Assembly: GCF_009600885.1 (NCBI RefSeq)
Contig: NZ_VCLA01000151.1
Span: forward strand, 1 to 64,000
DNA: 64,000 nt
Source of the DNA: Streptomyces jumonjinensis
GTDB taxonomy: Bacteria > Actinomycetota > Actinomycetes > Streptomycetales > Streptomycetaceae
Reading direction: 5' to 3'
Shown: positions 25,862 to 34,679 of the stretch, piece after piece
Layout of the letters: each line of letters opens with the position of its first letter
How positions within the stretch are numbered: position 1 is the stretch's first letter
Position numbers and translations under genes: made by a program
Notes under the pieces: model-generated
Databases searched by the model: none
What the model saw: only the letters and a program-made list of their open reading frames with translations
What the model was told of the DNA's origin: nothing

Positions 25862-27400
25862 GTGCACTTAAGACGACGCATGGCCCCCCTGCTCGCGATG
25901 AGCGTGATGGCGACGCTCGCCCCCGCTCTCGCCGCCGCCCCCGCTGCTGCCGCGGGCCCGCTGGACGGCTACACCCGGCAGAAGCCGGAGTGGCAGCGGT
26001 GCGCTCCCGACCAGCCCGCCTCCTTCCAGTGCGCGACGATCGAGGTCCCGCTGGACTACCGGCGGCCCGGCGGCACGAGCGTCGACATCGCGATATCCCG
26101 GATCAAGGCGACGGACGACGACAAGCGGCGCGGTGTGCTGCTCTTCAATCCGGGCGGTCCCGGTGTACCGGGTCTCGACATGCCGCTGTCGATGACACAG
26201 TCGCTGCCCCGGTCCGTGCGGAACAGGTACGACCTCATCGGGTTCGACCCCCGGGGCGTGGCCAAGAGCACCCCTGTCACCTGCGGCTCGACGCCCGAGG
26301 AACAGCAGTTGCCGCGCCCGTACAAGAAGGAGAGCTTCGCCGGGGACGTCGAGTGGGCCCGCACGGTCGCCGACAAGTGCCGGGCGAAGTACGGGGACTC
26401 GCTCCAGCACTTCACCACCCGTAACACCGCACGGGACATGGACGTCATCCGGGCCGTGCTGGGCGAGAAGAAGATCAATTACCTCGGGTACTCGTACGGC
26501 ACCTATCTGGGGGCCGTGTACACCCAGCTGTTCCCCCGGCGTTCCGGCCGAATGGTGCTGGACAGCGCCGTGGACCCCGGGATCGTCTGGCGCGGGATGA
26601 TCCAGTCATGGGCCCATGGAGCCGAGCCCGCGTTCAAGCGGTGGGCGAAGTGGGCCGCGGCACGCCATGAGACCTATGGGCTCGGCGACACCCCGGCCGA
26701 GGTCGGCAAGGCGTTCTACGACATCGTCGCCCAGGCCGACCGCGAGCCCGTCACCGTCGGCACGACCCCGCTCAACGGCGATCAGCTGCGGGAACGCATG
26801 CGCCCCCGGTTCTTCTCCCTCAAGGGCGCGAGCGACTGGGTCGTGCATCTGAAGAACGCCGCGGCCGGGAAGCCGACCCCCGAGCTCGAATGGTTCCAGG
26901 GCACCGACGCCGAACTCTCCGCGTTCCTGGCCATCGCCTGCGGTGATGCGAACTGGCCGAAGAACCCGGAGACGTACCGCAAGGACGCGATCCGCGACAA
27001 GGCCCGCTATCCGCTGTACGGGGACGCCGCGTCCAACATCATGCCCTGTGCCTTCTGGGACAGGAACGCCGAGCGCGCGACCGAGGTGGACAACCCGGTG
27101 GGCGCGCTGATCGTGCAGGCCGAGTGGGACTCGCAGACCCCGCTCACCGGCGGAGTCGCCATGCACCGGGCGATGAAGGGCTCCCGGATGATCACGGTCG
27201 ACGAGGCGGAGACCCACGCCCTCTACGGGCGCGGGATCAGTGACTGCGCGGACAGGCTCATCACGTCGTATCTGGCGGCCGGCGGGCTCCCCGCGGGGAA
27301 TACGACCTGCGCGGTGAACCCGGCCCCGACGACCCCGGAGCGCGCCGAATCGCCGGGGCTGCCCACACCGAAGGCGTTCTTCTCCGCCCCCGGCCGCTGA
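25862..27400 (+). CDS. Secreted tripeptidyl aminopeptidase-like alpha/beta hydrolase; TTA at codon 3
   Basis: A 512-residue exported serine hydrolase of the S. lividans Tap/SlpD-E type. The signal peptide has a basic n-region (HLRRRM), hydrophobic core and AxA-type cleavage near residue 30. Oxyanion region FNPGGPGVPG, nucleophile elbow GYSYGTYLG, and late Asp and His in EWDSQTPL and ETHALYG complete the triad. GTG at 25862 follows GAAGGA; codon 3 is then TTA (25868-25870), predicting bldA dependence. An ATG at 25880 lacks a ribosome-binding site. A paralogue lies at 55544. Confidence 0.87.
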   Translation: MHLRRRMAPLLAMSVMATLAPALAAAPAAAAGPLDGYTRQKPEWQRCAPDQPASFQCATIEVPLDYRRPGGTSVDIAISRIKATDDDKRRGVLLFNPGGPGVPGLDMPLSMTQSLPRSVRNRYDLIGFDPRGVAKSTPVTCGSTPEEQQLPRPYKKESFAGDVEWARTVADKCRAKYGDSLQHFTTRNTARDMDVIRAVLGEKKINYLGYSYGTYLGAVYTQLFPRRSGRMVLDSAVDPGIVWRGMIQSWAHGAEPAFKRWAKWAAARHETYGLGDTPAEVGKAFYDIVAQADREPVTVGTTPLNGDQLRERMRPRFFSLKGASDWVVHLKNAAAGKPTPELEWFQGTDAELSAFLAIACGDANWPKNPETYRKDAIRDKARYPLYGDAASNIMPCAFWDRNAERATEVDNPVGALIVQAEWDSQTPLTGGVAMHRAMKGSRMITVDEAETHALYGRGISDCADRLITSYLAAGGLPAGNTTCAVNPAPTTPERAESPGLPTPKAFFSAPGR

Positions 27401-27553
27401 CCCCCGGTCCATCCGGTCCGGACTCCGCCCCACCGAGACCCGGCCACCCGGTCCGGGACCGGGCTCTCCGGCCTCCGGCCACCTGGCCGGGCCCGGACCC
27501 GGGCCCCATGCCACCACCGGACCGGCCGTCCGGCGGCGGCCCCGCTCCGGGAC

Positions 27554-27581
27554 GCCCCTCCGCCCACCCGGGCGGAGGGGC
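27554..27581. terminator. Bidirectional hairpin between peptidase and exonuclease genes
   Basis: A perfect 11-bp inverted repeat, GCCCCTCCGCC (27554-27564) and GGCGGAGGGGC (27571-27581), with a 6-nt loop lies between two convergent genes, 3 bp past the exonuclease stop. No T tract on the plus side. Confidence 0.6.
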
Positions 27582-27584
27582 CTC

Positions 27585-28307
27585 TCAAGCCCCCACCGGA
27601 GCCGGTTCGCGCATCGGCCAGGAGGCGTCCACCACCGCTTCCGCATTGCCCTTCCGCCGCAGAAACGCCTGGAAGTCCGCGGCCCACTCCGCATACCAGC
27701 GCACCTGGCTCTCATGCAGCCGCGCGGGATCCAGCGCGGCGACCGAGGCATGGCGGCCGGCCACCGCCCGCGCCACCCGCACCGCCGCCAGGGCGTCCGC
27801 CGTCGCGTCATGCGCGCTCTCCAGCGCCACCCCGTACTCCGCGCAGACCGCCTCCAGGGTGCGCTTGCCCTTGCGGTAGCGGTCCACGGCCCGGTCTATC
27901 GTGTACGGATCGATCACGGGCCCTATCGGGCGGCCCGCCAGCCGGGCGCTCAGCGACGGCAGCCCATACCGCCGCAGCTCCGCCGAGAGCAGCGTCAGAT
28001 CGAACGCCGCGTTGTACGCCACCACCGGGACGCCGTCCTCCCAGTGACCGGTCAGCGTCCGCGCGATCTCCTCGGCCACCTCCCGCGCCGGGCGGCCCTC
28101 GGCCGCCGCCCGCTCACTGCTGATGCCGTGGATCGCCGACGCCTGCGCGGGAATGCGGACCCCCGGGTCCGCGAGCCACACCCGCCGCTCCACCGGATCG
28201 TCCGCGCTCACCCGGACGACCGCGGCCGTCACGATCCGCGCCTCCAGCGGATCCGTCCCCGTCGTCTCCAGATCGAAACCGACCAGCGGCTCACCGTGCC
28301 ACGCCAT
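27585..28307 (-). CDS. DEDDh 3'-5' exonuclease (DNA polymerase III epsilon-like)
   Basis: A 240-residue exonuclease. Exo I GFDLETTGTDPL (about residues 10-21) provides the first Asp/Glu, Exo II VVAYNAAFDLTLL the second Asp, and Exo III SAHDATADALAAV the His and last Asp. It probably trims or proofreads DNA or RNA ends; it lacks any polymerase domain. ATG at 28307 follows GGAGGGG. The HEPN-domain gene lies about 155 bp upstream on the same strand. Confidence 0.9.
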   Translation of the reverse strand: MAWHGEPLVGFDLETTGTDPLEARIVTAAVVRVSADDPVERRVWLADPGVRIPAQASAIHGISSERAAAEGRPAREVAEEIARTLTGHWEDGVPVVAYNAAFDLTLLSAELRRYGLPSLSARLAGRPIGPVIDPYTIDRAVDRYRKGKRTLEAVCAEYGVALESAHDATADALAAVRVARAVAGRHASVAALDPARLHESQVRWYAEWAADFQAFLRRKGNAEAVVDASWPMREPAPVGA

Positions 28308-28382
28308 GGCGGACCCCTCCTTCGTGGTGCTCTCCCCATCGGCACTCACCCTCCCATGGGCCACTGACAATCCCCGCGAAGG

Positions 28383-28481
28383 GGCCGGGAGCCGCCCAGG
28401 CCCCCGGCGGTGAGCGCCCAGGAGACCGGCCGGGAGCCGCCCAGGCCCCCGGCGGTGAGCGCTCAGGAGACCGGCCGGGAG
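28383..28481. repeat. 45-bp tandem repeat at the 3' end of the HEPN gene
   Basis: Two copies of a 45-bp unit (28383-28427 and 28428-28472, one mismatch) and a partial third copy of at least 9 bp lie between exonuclease and HEPN genes. Copy 2 contains the last codons and stop of the HEPN gene, so copy 1 is a duplication of that gene end. Confidence 0.75.
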
Positions 28482-29695
28482 TCGGCCCACTCCGACTCGA
28501 ACTCCTCGCGGTACGTCTGGAACAGCCCGTGCTCCCCCTCGCTGCCCGCGCGCACCACCGAACGGCCGCCGCCCCGCAGCACCAGCACCGGCGCCTCCAT
28601 GCCCCGGGCCCTGCGCAGATAGGTCTGCACCACGGCGAGACCGTCCGGTCCGTCCCCGTCGACCAGATACGCCGTGAAGCGCGGCGTCTCGTCGAAGACA
28701 TGGATCTCGAAGGCGCCGGGGTCCCGCAGCCGGGCCCGCACCCGGCGCATATGGAGGATGTTCATCTCCACCGTCCGGCTCAACTCGCCCTTTCTGATGC
28801 CCAGTTCGCGCTCGCGCCGCTTGACCGCGCTGCTGGCCGGGTTGAGGAAGAGCAGCCGCACCCGGCAGCCCGACTCGGCGAGCCTGACCAGCCGGCGCCC
28901 GGAGAAATTCTGCACCAGGAGATTCAGACCTATGCCGATCGCGTCGACCCGGCGTGCCCCGCCGAAGAGGTCCTCGGCGGGCAGCTGACGCTGGAGCCGC
29001 ACCCGGTCGGGATGGACGGAGACCACATCGGCGTAGCGGTCGCCGACCAGGTCCTCGACCGCGTCGACCGGGAGCCGGTCGGCGGACGGCACCCCCGCGC
29101 CACTGCCCAGTATGTCCAGCAGCCGGGCCGAGGCGCGCTCCGCCTGGGCGAGCACCGCCTCGTTCAGGGCGCGGTTGCGGGAGACCACATTGCGGGTGAC
29201 CTCCAGCTCGTCCAGCGCCAGCTCCACATCGCGCCGGTCGTCGAAGTACGGCTCGAAGCACGGCCAGTGCTGCACCATCAGCTCACGCAGCTGGGGCAGG
29301 GTGAGAAAGGAGAGGACGTTGTCGTCGGCGGGGTCCAGCAGATAGCCCTTGCGGCGCGAGACCTCCCGTACCGCGACCGCGCGCTGCACCCACTCCTGGC
29401 CGGCCGGGCCCGCCGCGGCGACCACCCAGTCGTCGCCGTGGACCGGCTCGTAGATCGGCCGCAGCACCGCGGCGACCACCGCGCGCAGCCGCTGCTCCAC
29501 CAGATTCAGCCAGATGTAGGCACGCCCCGCGCGCTGCGCACGGGTGCGCACCTCGCTCCAGGCGTCCGCGTCCCAGTCCAGTTCCGCCCCGATCTCCATC
29601 GGCCTGGCGAGGGAGACCGCACCGGGCGGGACATCACCGGAGTCCCCGTCATGACCCGTGTCACCGGGGGGTAGCTCCAGCCCTCCCGAGCTCAC
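28463..29695 (-). CDS. SAV2148-type HEPN domain protein with PLD/DUF5919-like C-terminus
   Basis: A 410-residue soluble protein that I recognise as the streptomycete SAV2148 family. The N-terminal all-helical region (about residues 30-200; RAYIWLNLVEQRLRAVV, then RPIYEPVH, a possible R-x6-H HEPN motif) is followed by an alpha/beta region (about 240-395; GIGLNLLVQNFSGRRLVRLAESGCRVRLLFLNP) resembling phospholipase-D-like or DUF5919 folds. HEPN domains are often RNases or RNA-binding, but the activity here is unknown. GTG at 29695 (after GGAAGGCGG) is preferred over the frame opening at 29725. Confidence 0.75.
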   Translation of the reverse strand: MSSGGLELPPGDTGHDGDSGDVPPGAVSLARPMEIGAELDWDADAWSEVRTRAQRAGRAYIWLNLVEQRLRAVVAAVLRPIYEPVHGDDWVVAAAGPAGQEWVQRAVAVREVSRRKGYLLDPADDNVLSFLTLPQLRELMVQHWPCFEPYFDDRRDVELALDELEVTRNVVSRNRALNEAVLAQAERASARLLDILGSGAGVPSADRLPVDAVEDLVGDRYADVVSVHPDRVRLQRQLPAEDLFGGARRVDAIGIGLNLLVQNFSGRRLVRLAESGCRVRLLFLNPASSAVKRRERELGIRKGELSRTVEMNILHMRRVRARLRDPGAFEIHVFDETPRFTAYLVDGDGPDGLAVVQTYLRRARGMEAPVLVLRGGGRSVVRAGSEGEHGLFQTYREEFESEWADSRPVS

Positions 29696-30011
29696 CCGCG
29701 CACCGCCTTCCCGTCCCCCACCCAACGATCAAGGAAGACTACTCCGCCAGCGGGACGCGGTGCAGCCGGATGGACGGGGTCCTTTCCCAACTCCCTTTCC
29801 CTCCCGATACGTTCCCATGGGCCCCGTACGGCGGAGTGAGCTGATTCATAGCGGCGCCGGGGCCGCCGACGACCGGGAGGGACGGAACGAACGCGATGTT
29901 GACCGCGTCGTCCCCGGCCGCCGGAGGCGGGCCGCGATACCTTCGGAAGGATCCGGCCCTCGCGTCCCTCATGTCCCCCAGCACCCGGATCGGAACGGTG
30001 AGCGTGCTTTC
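29696..30011. other. 316-bp divergent intergenic region before glgX
   Basis: It separates the minus-strand HEPN gene from glgX and must hold both promoters. Short open frames are present but none has a ribosome-binding site or coding character. No clear operator or repeat was recognised. Confidence 0.5.
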
Positions 30012-32132
30012 ATGCAGGTATGGCCGGGAGAGGCGTATCCCCTCGGCGCCGCCTTCGACGGCGCGGGAACCAATTTCGCGGTGTTCTCCGAGGCCGCGCG
30101 CCGTATCGAACTGTGTCTGCTGCACGACGACGGCTCGGAGACGGCGGTCGAGCTGCGCGAGACCGACGCCGCCGTCCGGCACGCTTATCTGCCGGGGGTG
30201 ATGCCGGGCCAGCGGTACGGCATCAGAGTGCACGGCCCGTACGCGCCGGAGCGCGGGGCCCGCTGCAACTCCGCCAAGCTTCTCCTCGATCCCTACGCTC
30301 GTGCGATAAGCGGTACGGTCGACTGGGGTGAGTCGGTGTACGGCTATCACTTCGGCCGCCCGGACTCGCGCAATGACCTGGACTCCGCCCGGCACACCAT
30401 GGCCTCGGTCGTGGTCGATCCGTACTTCGACTGGGGCGACGACCGCTCTCCCCGTACGGACTACCACCGCACGGTGATCTACGAGGCCCATGTGAAGGGC
30501 CTGACCATGCTCCATCCGGAGCTCCCCCCGGAGCTGCGCGGCAGCTACGCCGGGCTCGCGCACCCCGCGGTGATCGGGCATCTGACGGAGCTGGGCGTCA
30601 CCACGCTGGAGTTAATGCCCGTGCACCAGTTCGTCCACGACCACCGGCTGGTGGACGCCGGACTGAGCAACTACTGGGGCTACAACACCATCGGCTTCTT
30701 CGCCCCGCACAACGCCTATGCCTCCTGGGGCGACCGCGGCGAACAGGTGCGGGAGTTCAAGCACGCGGTACGGGAGCTGCACCGGGCCGGCATCGAGGTC
30801 ATCCTCGACGTCGTCTACAACCACACCGCCGAGGGGAACCATCTGGGACCGACCCTCTCCTTCCGGGGCCTGGACAACGCCGCCTACTACCGGCTCGCCG
30901 AGGACCGCCGCCACTACACGGACACCACGGGCACCGGGAACTCCCTGCTGATGCGGAGCCCCCAGGTGCTTCAGCTGATCATGGACTCGCTGCGGTACTG
31001 GGTGACCGAGATGCATGTCGACGGCTTCCGCTTCGATCTCGCGGCGACCCTCGCCCGGCAGTTCCACGAGGTGGACCGGCTCTCGTCGTTCTTCGATCTG
31101 GTGCAGCAGGACCCGGTGGTCAGCCAGGTGAAGCTGATCGCCGAGCCCTGGGATCTGGGCGAGGGCGGCTATCAGGTGGGCAATTTCCCGCCGCTGTGGA
31201 CCGAGTGGAACGGCAAGTACCGCGACACCGTCAGGGATCTGTGGCGCGGTGAGCCGCGCACGCTCGCCGAGTTCGCCTCCCGGCTGACCGGATCGTCGGA
31301 TCTCTACCAGGGCGAGGGGCGGCGGCCCCTCGCCTCCATCAACTTCGCCACCTGCCACGACGGCTTCACCCTGCGCGATCTGGTGTCGTACGACGACAAG
31401 CACAACGAAGCCAACGGCGAGGACAACCAGGACGGCGAGAGCCATAACCGGTCGTGGAACTGCGGGACCGAGGGCGAGAGCGACGACCCCGCGGTGCTGC
31501 GGCTGCGCGAGCGCCAGACGCGGAACCTCATCGCGACCCTGATGCTGTCGCAGGGGGTGCCGATGCTCAGCCACGGCGATGAGTTCGGACGTACCCAGGG
31601 CGGCAACAACAACGCGTACTGCCAGGACAACGAGATCTCCTGGGTGCGCTGGCCGGAGCCGGGATCGGACGCGGAGGGGACGCTGCTCGCGTTCACCCGG
31701 GCGATGGTGCGGCTCCGGCGCGACCATCCCGTCTTCCGCCGGCGGCGCTTCCTCCACGGCCGCCCGGTCGACGGCGCCCGGGACGGTCTGACCGATGTCG
31801 CCTGGTTCACTCCCCAGGGGAAAGAGATGACCCAGCGGGACTGGCAGGCGGCCCGCCCCGGGGCGCTGTCGGTCTTTCTCCACGGGCACGCCATCTCGGA
31901 GCCGGGGCCGAGGGGGGAGCGGATCAGCGACGACTCCTTCCTCCTGATGTTCAACGCGGGGGCCGCTGATCTGGACTTCACGGTTCCGGCGTGCCACGGC
32001 AGCCGGTGGCGGGTGGTGGTGGACACGGCCCTGGCGGCGGGCGTCCCGCCCGGCGCGGGCCCCTGGGCCACGGCCGGGGAGCGGGTGCCGCTGGTGGGGC
32101 GGAGTCTGGTGGTGCTGCGCCGGCCCTCCTGA
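30012..32132 (+). CDS. glgX: Glycogen debranching enzyme GlgX/TreX; TTA at codon 201
   Basis: A 706-residue GH13_11 isoamylase-type debranching enzyme that hydrolyses alpha-1,6 branches of glycogen or limit dextrins. An N-terminal CBM48-like domain (about 10-110) precedes the barrel with DVVYNHTAEG, nucleophile GFRFDLA, acid/base LIAEPWD and CHDGF. It would feed linear maltodextrins to TreY, encoded next, and TreZ at 39.8 kb. ATG at 30012 gives the family start MQVWPG. Codon 201 is TTA (30612-30614), predicting bldA-dependent translation. Confidence 0.95.
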   Translation: MQVWPGEAYPLGAAFDGAGTNFAVFSEAARRIELCLLHDDGSETAVELRETDAAVRHAYLPGVMPGQRYGIRVHGPYAPERGARCNSAKLLLDPYARAISGTVDWGESVYGYHFGRPDSRNDLDSARHTMASVVVDPYFDWGDDRSPRTDYHRTVIYEAHVKGLTMLHPELPPELRGSYAGLAHPAVIGHLTELGVTTLELMPVHQFVHDHRLVDAGLSNYWGYNTIGFFAPHNAYASWGDRGEQVREFKHAVRELHRAGIEVILDVVYNHTAEGNHLGPTLSFRGLDNAAYYRLAEDRRHYTDTTGTGNSLLMRSPQVLQLIMDSLRYWVTEMHVDGFRFDLAATLARQFHEVDRLSSFFDLVQQDPVVSQVKLIAEPWDLGEGGYQVGNFPPLWTEWNGKYRDTVRDLWRGEPRTLAEFASRLTGSSDLYQGEGRRPLASINFATCHDGFTLRDLVSYDDKHNEANGEDNQDGESHNRSWNCGTEGESDDPAVLRLRERQTRNLIATLMLSQGVPMLSHGDEFGRTQGGNNNAYCQDNEISWVRWPEPGSDAEGTLLAFTRAMVRLRRDHPVFRRRRFLHGRPVDGARDGLTDVAWFTPQGKEMTQRDWQAARPGALSVFLHGHAISEPGPRGERISDDSFLLMFNAGAADLDFTVPACHGSRWRVVVDTALAAGVPPGAGPWATAGERVPLVGRSLVVLRRPS

Positions 32133-32327
32133 AGCGGGCGCCGGCGGGTCCGGGCCCAAGGGGGCGGGGCTCCAGCCCGGCGGGTCCATGGCCCGGTGGC
32201 AGGGCTCCAGCCCGGGGGCTCCGGGGCCCAAAGGCGCGGCTTCAGACCCGGGGCGGAGACCCGATCGGCGGACACCGATGGGCGGCGCGATGACGCACCG
32301 CGGCCCAGGGCGGGTACGTACGCAGAC
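32133..32327. repeat. Imperfect repeats between glgX and treY
   Basis: The 195-bp gap contains imperfect copies of a GGGCTCCAGCCCGG(C)GGGTCC-type unit (around 32174-32193 and 32201-32222) and a degenerate CCGGGGCCCAAAGGCGCGGC copy near 32220. The repeats can form hairpins and may uncouple the two genes. No gene is seen. Confidence 0.4.
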
Positions 32328-34658
32328 ATGAAGCCCACCGCCACCTACCGGATCCAGCTCCAGCCCGGCTTCCCCTTCGCGTCGGCCGCCGCCGCCGTGC
32401 CCTATCTCGCCGGGCTCGGCGTCTCCCATCTGCATCTGTCCCCCGTACTGGAGGCGGTGCCGGGGTCGGTGCACGGCTACGACGTCACCGACCCCACCCG
32501 GGTACGGGAGGAGCTGGGCGGCGAGCAGGGGCTGCGGGAGCTCGCCCGGACCGCGCGCGAGCACGGCATGGGGCTGGTCCTGGACATCGTGCCGAACCAC
32601 ATGGCCGCCGTGCCCCGCTACAACCGCGCCCTGTGGGAGGTGCTGCGCCAGGGCCCCGCGTCCCCGTACGCCCGCTGGTTCGACATCGACTGGGAGGCGG
32701 GCGGCGGCAGACTGCTGCTTCCGGTGCTCGCCGGCCGGATCGCGGACGAGATGGGCGCGATGCGGGTCGAGGGAGACGTACTGCGCTACGGGGAGGAGCG
32801 CTTCCCGCTGCGGGAGTCGACCGCCGCGCTGCCGCTGCCGGAGCTCCTCGACGCGCAGTGGTACCGGCTCGGCTGGTGGCGGCTCGCCCGGACCGAGCTC
32901 GCCTACCGGCGCTTCTTCACCGTCTCGGAGCTGATCGGGGTACGGGTGGAGCTCCCGGAGGTCTTCGACGCCACCCATGCCAAGATCCTCGAACTGGTCC
33001 GGGACGGGGTGGCCGAAGGAGTGCGCGTCGATCACCCGGACGGGCTCGCCGACCCGGAGGCGTATCTGCGGCGGCTGGACGGAGCGCTCGGCGGCGACTG
33101 CTGGACCGTCGTGGAGAAGGTCCTCACCGGCGACGAGCGGCTGCCGCCGGGATGGCCGGTGGCCGGGACGACCGGATACGACGCGCTCCACCGCATCGAC
33201 GGCCTCTTCACCGACCCGGCCGGACACCGTGAACTCGTCCACCATTACCGCGAGTTCGCCGGGGCGCCCGGGGACCGGGGCGGCTACTGGGAAGCCACCG
33301 TCCGCCGGGCCGCCCACCACGTGGTCACCCATGATCTGGCCGCGGAGATCGCCGCGCTCACCCGGCTCGCCGAACGGGTGAGCGCCGGGGACCTCGCACT
33401 GCGCGACCACGCCCCCTGGGCGCTGCGGACGGCGATCCGGGAGCTGCTGGTGCGGGTGCCGGTGTACCGGCCGTACCGCATCGGGGGCGATGAGGTGCTC
33501 ACCGTCCGGGCCGCCGCGGGCGCGAAGGCGGCGTTCACGGTCGCGGAGGAGGCCACGGCGGTCGACATGGTGCGCGATCTGGCGCTGGGCCGGCTCGGCG
33601 AGAGCCCGTCGCGCGACGCCTTCCGCGCCCGGTTCGCCCAGACGGCGTCCGCGCTGCGCGCCAAATCCGTCGAGGACCTGGCCTTCTACCGGTATACGCC
33701 GCTGATCAGCGCGAACGAGGTCGGCGGCGACCCGGGACGGCCTGCGGTCGACCCCGAGGAGTTCCATGCGTACGGCGAGCTGCGAGCCCGTGACTGGCCC
33801 ACCGCGGGCACCGTGCTGACCACCCATGACACCAAGCGGAGCGCGGATGTCCGGGCCCGGATCGCGGTGCTCTCCGAATGCCCGGACCGGTGGGCGGATT
33901 TCCTGGCCCGGGTCAGCGGCGAGACGGCCCGGCTGGAGGGCGGCCGGGCGCCGGATCCGCAGCTCGCGTGGGTGGCGTGGCAGACCGCCGTGGGCTTCGG
34001 CTTCCCCTACGGCGACCGGCTGCGGGACGCGCTGCTCAAAGGGGTGCGCGAGGCGGGGCTGCACACCGCCTGGACGGAGCCGGACCAGTCGTACGAGAAG
34101 GCCGTCGCCGGCTTTGTGGCCGCGGGGCCCGCCGGGGCGGCGCTGCACTCGGTGGCGGCGTTCGCCAAGGAGCTGGCGCCCTACGCACGGGCCAACGCGC
34201 TGGGCGCGGCGCTGCTCCAGCTGACGATGCCGGGGGTGCCGGATCTCTACCAGGGTACGGAGCGGGAGTATCTCGCCCTGGTCGATCCGGACAACCGGCG
34301 GCCGTTCGAGCAGGGCCCGCCGGACGAGCGGACGGCGCTGACCCGGGCGGCGCTGCGACTGCGCCGGGAGCGGCCGGAGGTCTTCGGCGACTCGGGGACC
34401 TATGTGCCGCTGCGGGCGTCCGGCCCGGCGGCGGCGCACTGTGTGGCGTTCTGCCGTACGGGGGAGGTGGTGGCGGCCGTGACCCGGCTGTCGCTGGGGC
34501 TTGAGCGGGCCGGGGGGTGGCGGGAGACGGAGCTCTCGCTGCCCCCGGGCCGCTGGGCGGATCTCCTCGACGAGGGGGCCGAACCGGCGGGCGGCGGCCC
34601 GGTGCCGGTGGCGCGGCTGTTCGCGGCACGGCCGGTGGCGCTGCTGGGGCGGCTGTAG
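32328..34658 (+). CDS. treY: Malto-oligosyltrehalose synthase TreY
   Basis: A 776-residue GH13_26 enzyme that isomerises the reducing-end alpha-1,4 bond of maltodextrins to alpha,alpha-1,1, forming maltooligosyl-trehalose. It shows ATYRIQLQPGFPF at the N-terminus, DIVPNHMA (barrel strand 3), GVRVDHPDGLADP with the nucleophile Asp (about residue 230), VVEKVLTGDE with the acid/base Glu, and TTHDTKRSADVRAR. Follows glgX on the same strand; treZ, the partner hydrolase, is about 5 kb downstream. Confidence 0.95.
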   Translation: MKPTATYRIQLQPGFPFASAAAAVPYLAGLGVSHLHLSPVLEAVPGSVHGYDVTDPTRVREELGGEQGLRELARTAREHGMGLVLDIVPNHMAAVPRYNRALWEVLRQGPASPYARWFDIDWEAGGGRLLLPVLAGRIADEMGAMRVEGDVLRYGEERFPLRESTAALPLPELLDAQWYRLGWWRLARTELAYRRFFTVSELIGVRVELPEVFDATHAKILELVRDGVAEGVRVDHPDGLADPEAYLRRLDGALGGDCWTVVEKVLTGDERLPPGWPVAGTTGYDALHRIDGLFTDPAGHRELVHHYREFAGAPGDRGGYWEATVRRAAHHVVTHDLAAEIAALTRLAERVSAGDLALRDHAPWALRTAIRELLVRVPVYRPYRIGGDEVLTVRAAAGAKAAFTVAEEATAVDMVRDLALGRLGESPSRDAFRARFAQTASALRAKSVEDLAFYRYTPLISANEVGGDPGRPAVDPEEFHAYGELRARDWPTAGTVLTTHDTKRSADVRARIAVLSECPDRWADFLARVSGETARLEGGRAPDPQLAWVAWQTAVGFGFPYGDRLRDALLKGVREAGLHTAWTEPDQSYEKAVAGFVAAGPAGAALHSVAAFAKELAPYARANALGAALLQLTMPGVPDLYQGTEREYLALVDPDNRRPFEQGPPDERTALTRAALRLRRERPEVFGDSGTYVPLRASGPAAAHCVAFCRTGEVVAAVTRLSLGLERAGGWRETELSLPPGRWADLLDEGAEPAGGGPVPVARLFAARPVALLGRL

Positions 34659-34679
34659 AGGTGCGCCAGCCGAGCGCTG

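Noticed and set aside
33242..33247. Further TTA triplets such as in CATTAC at 33242 and GCTTAT at 30185
   Set aside because: They are out of frame (CAT TAC, GCT TAT); only 24124, 25868 and 30612 are in-frame TTA codons in probable genes.
30612..34439. 1275-codon open frame on the minus strand
   Set aside because: It is antisense to glgX and treY, both of which have full catalytic motifs. The translation is Arg/Gly/Pro-rich without domains; such shadows are expected in G+C-rich DNA.
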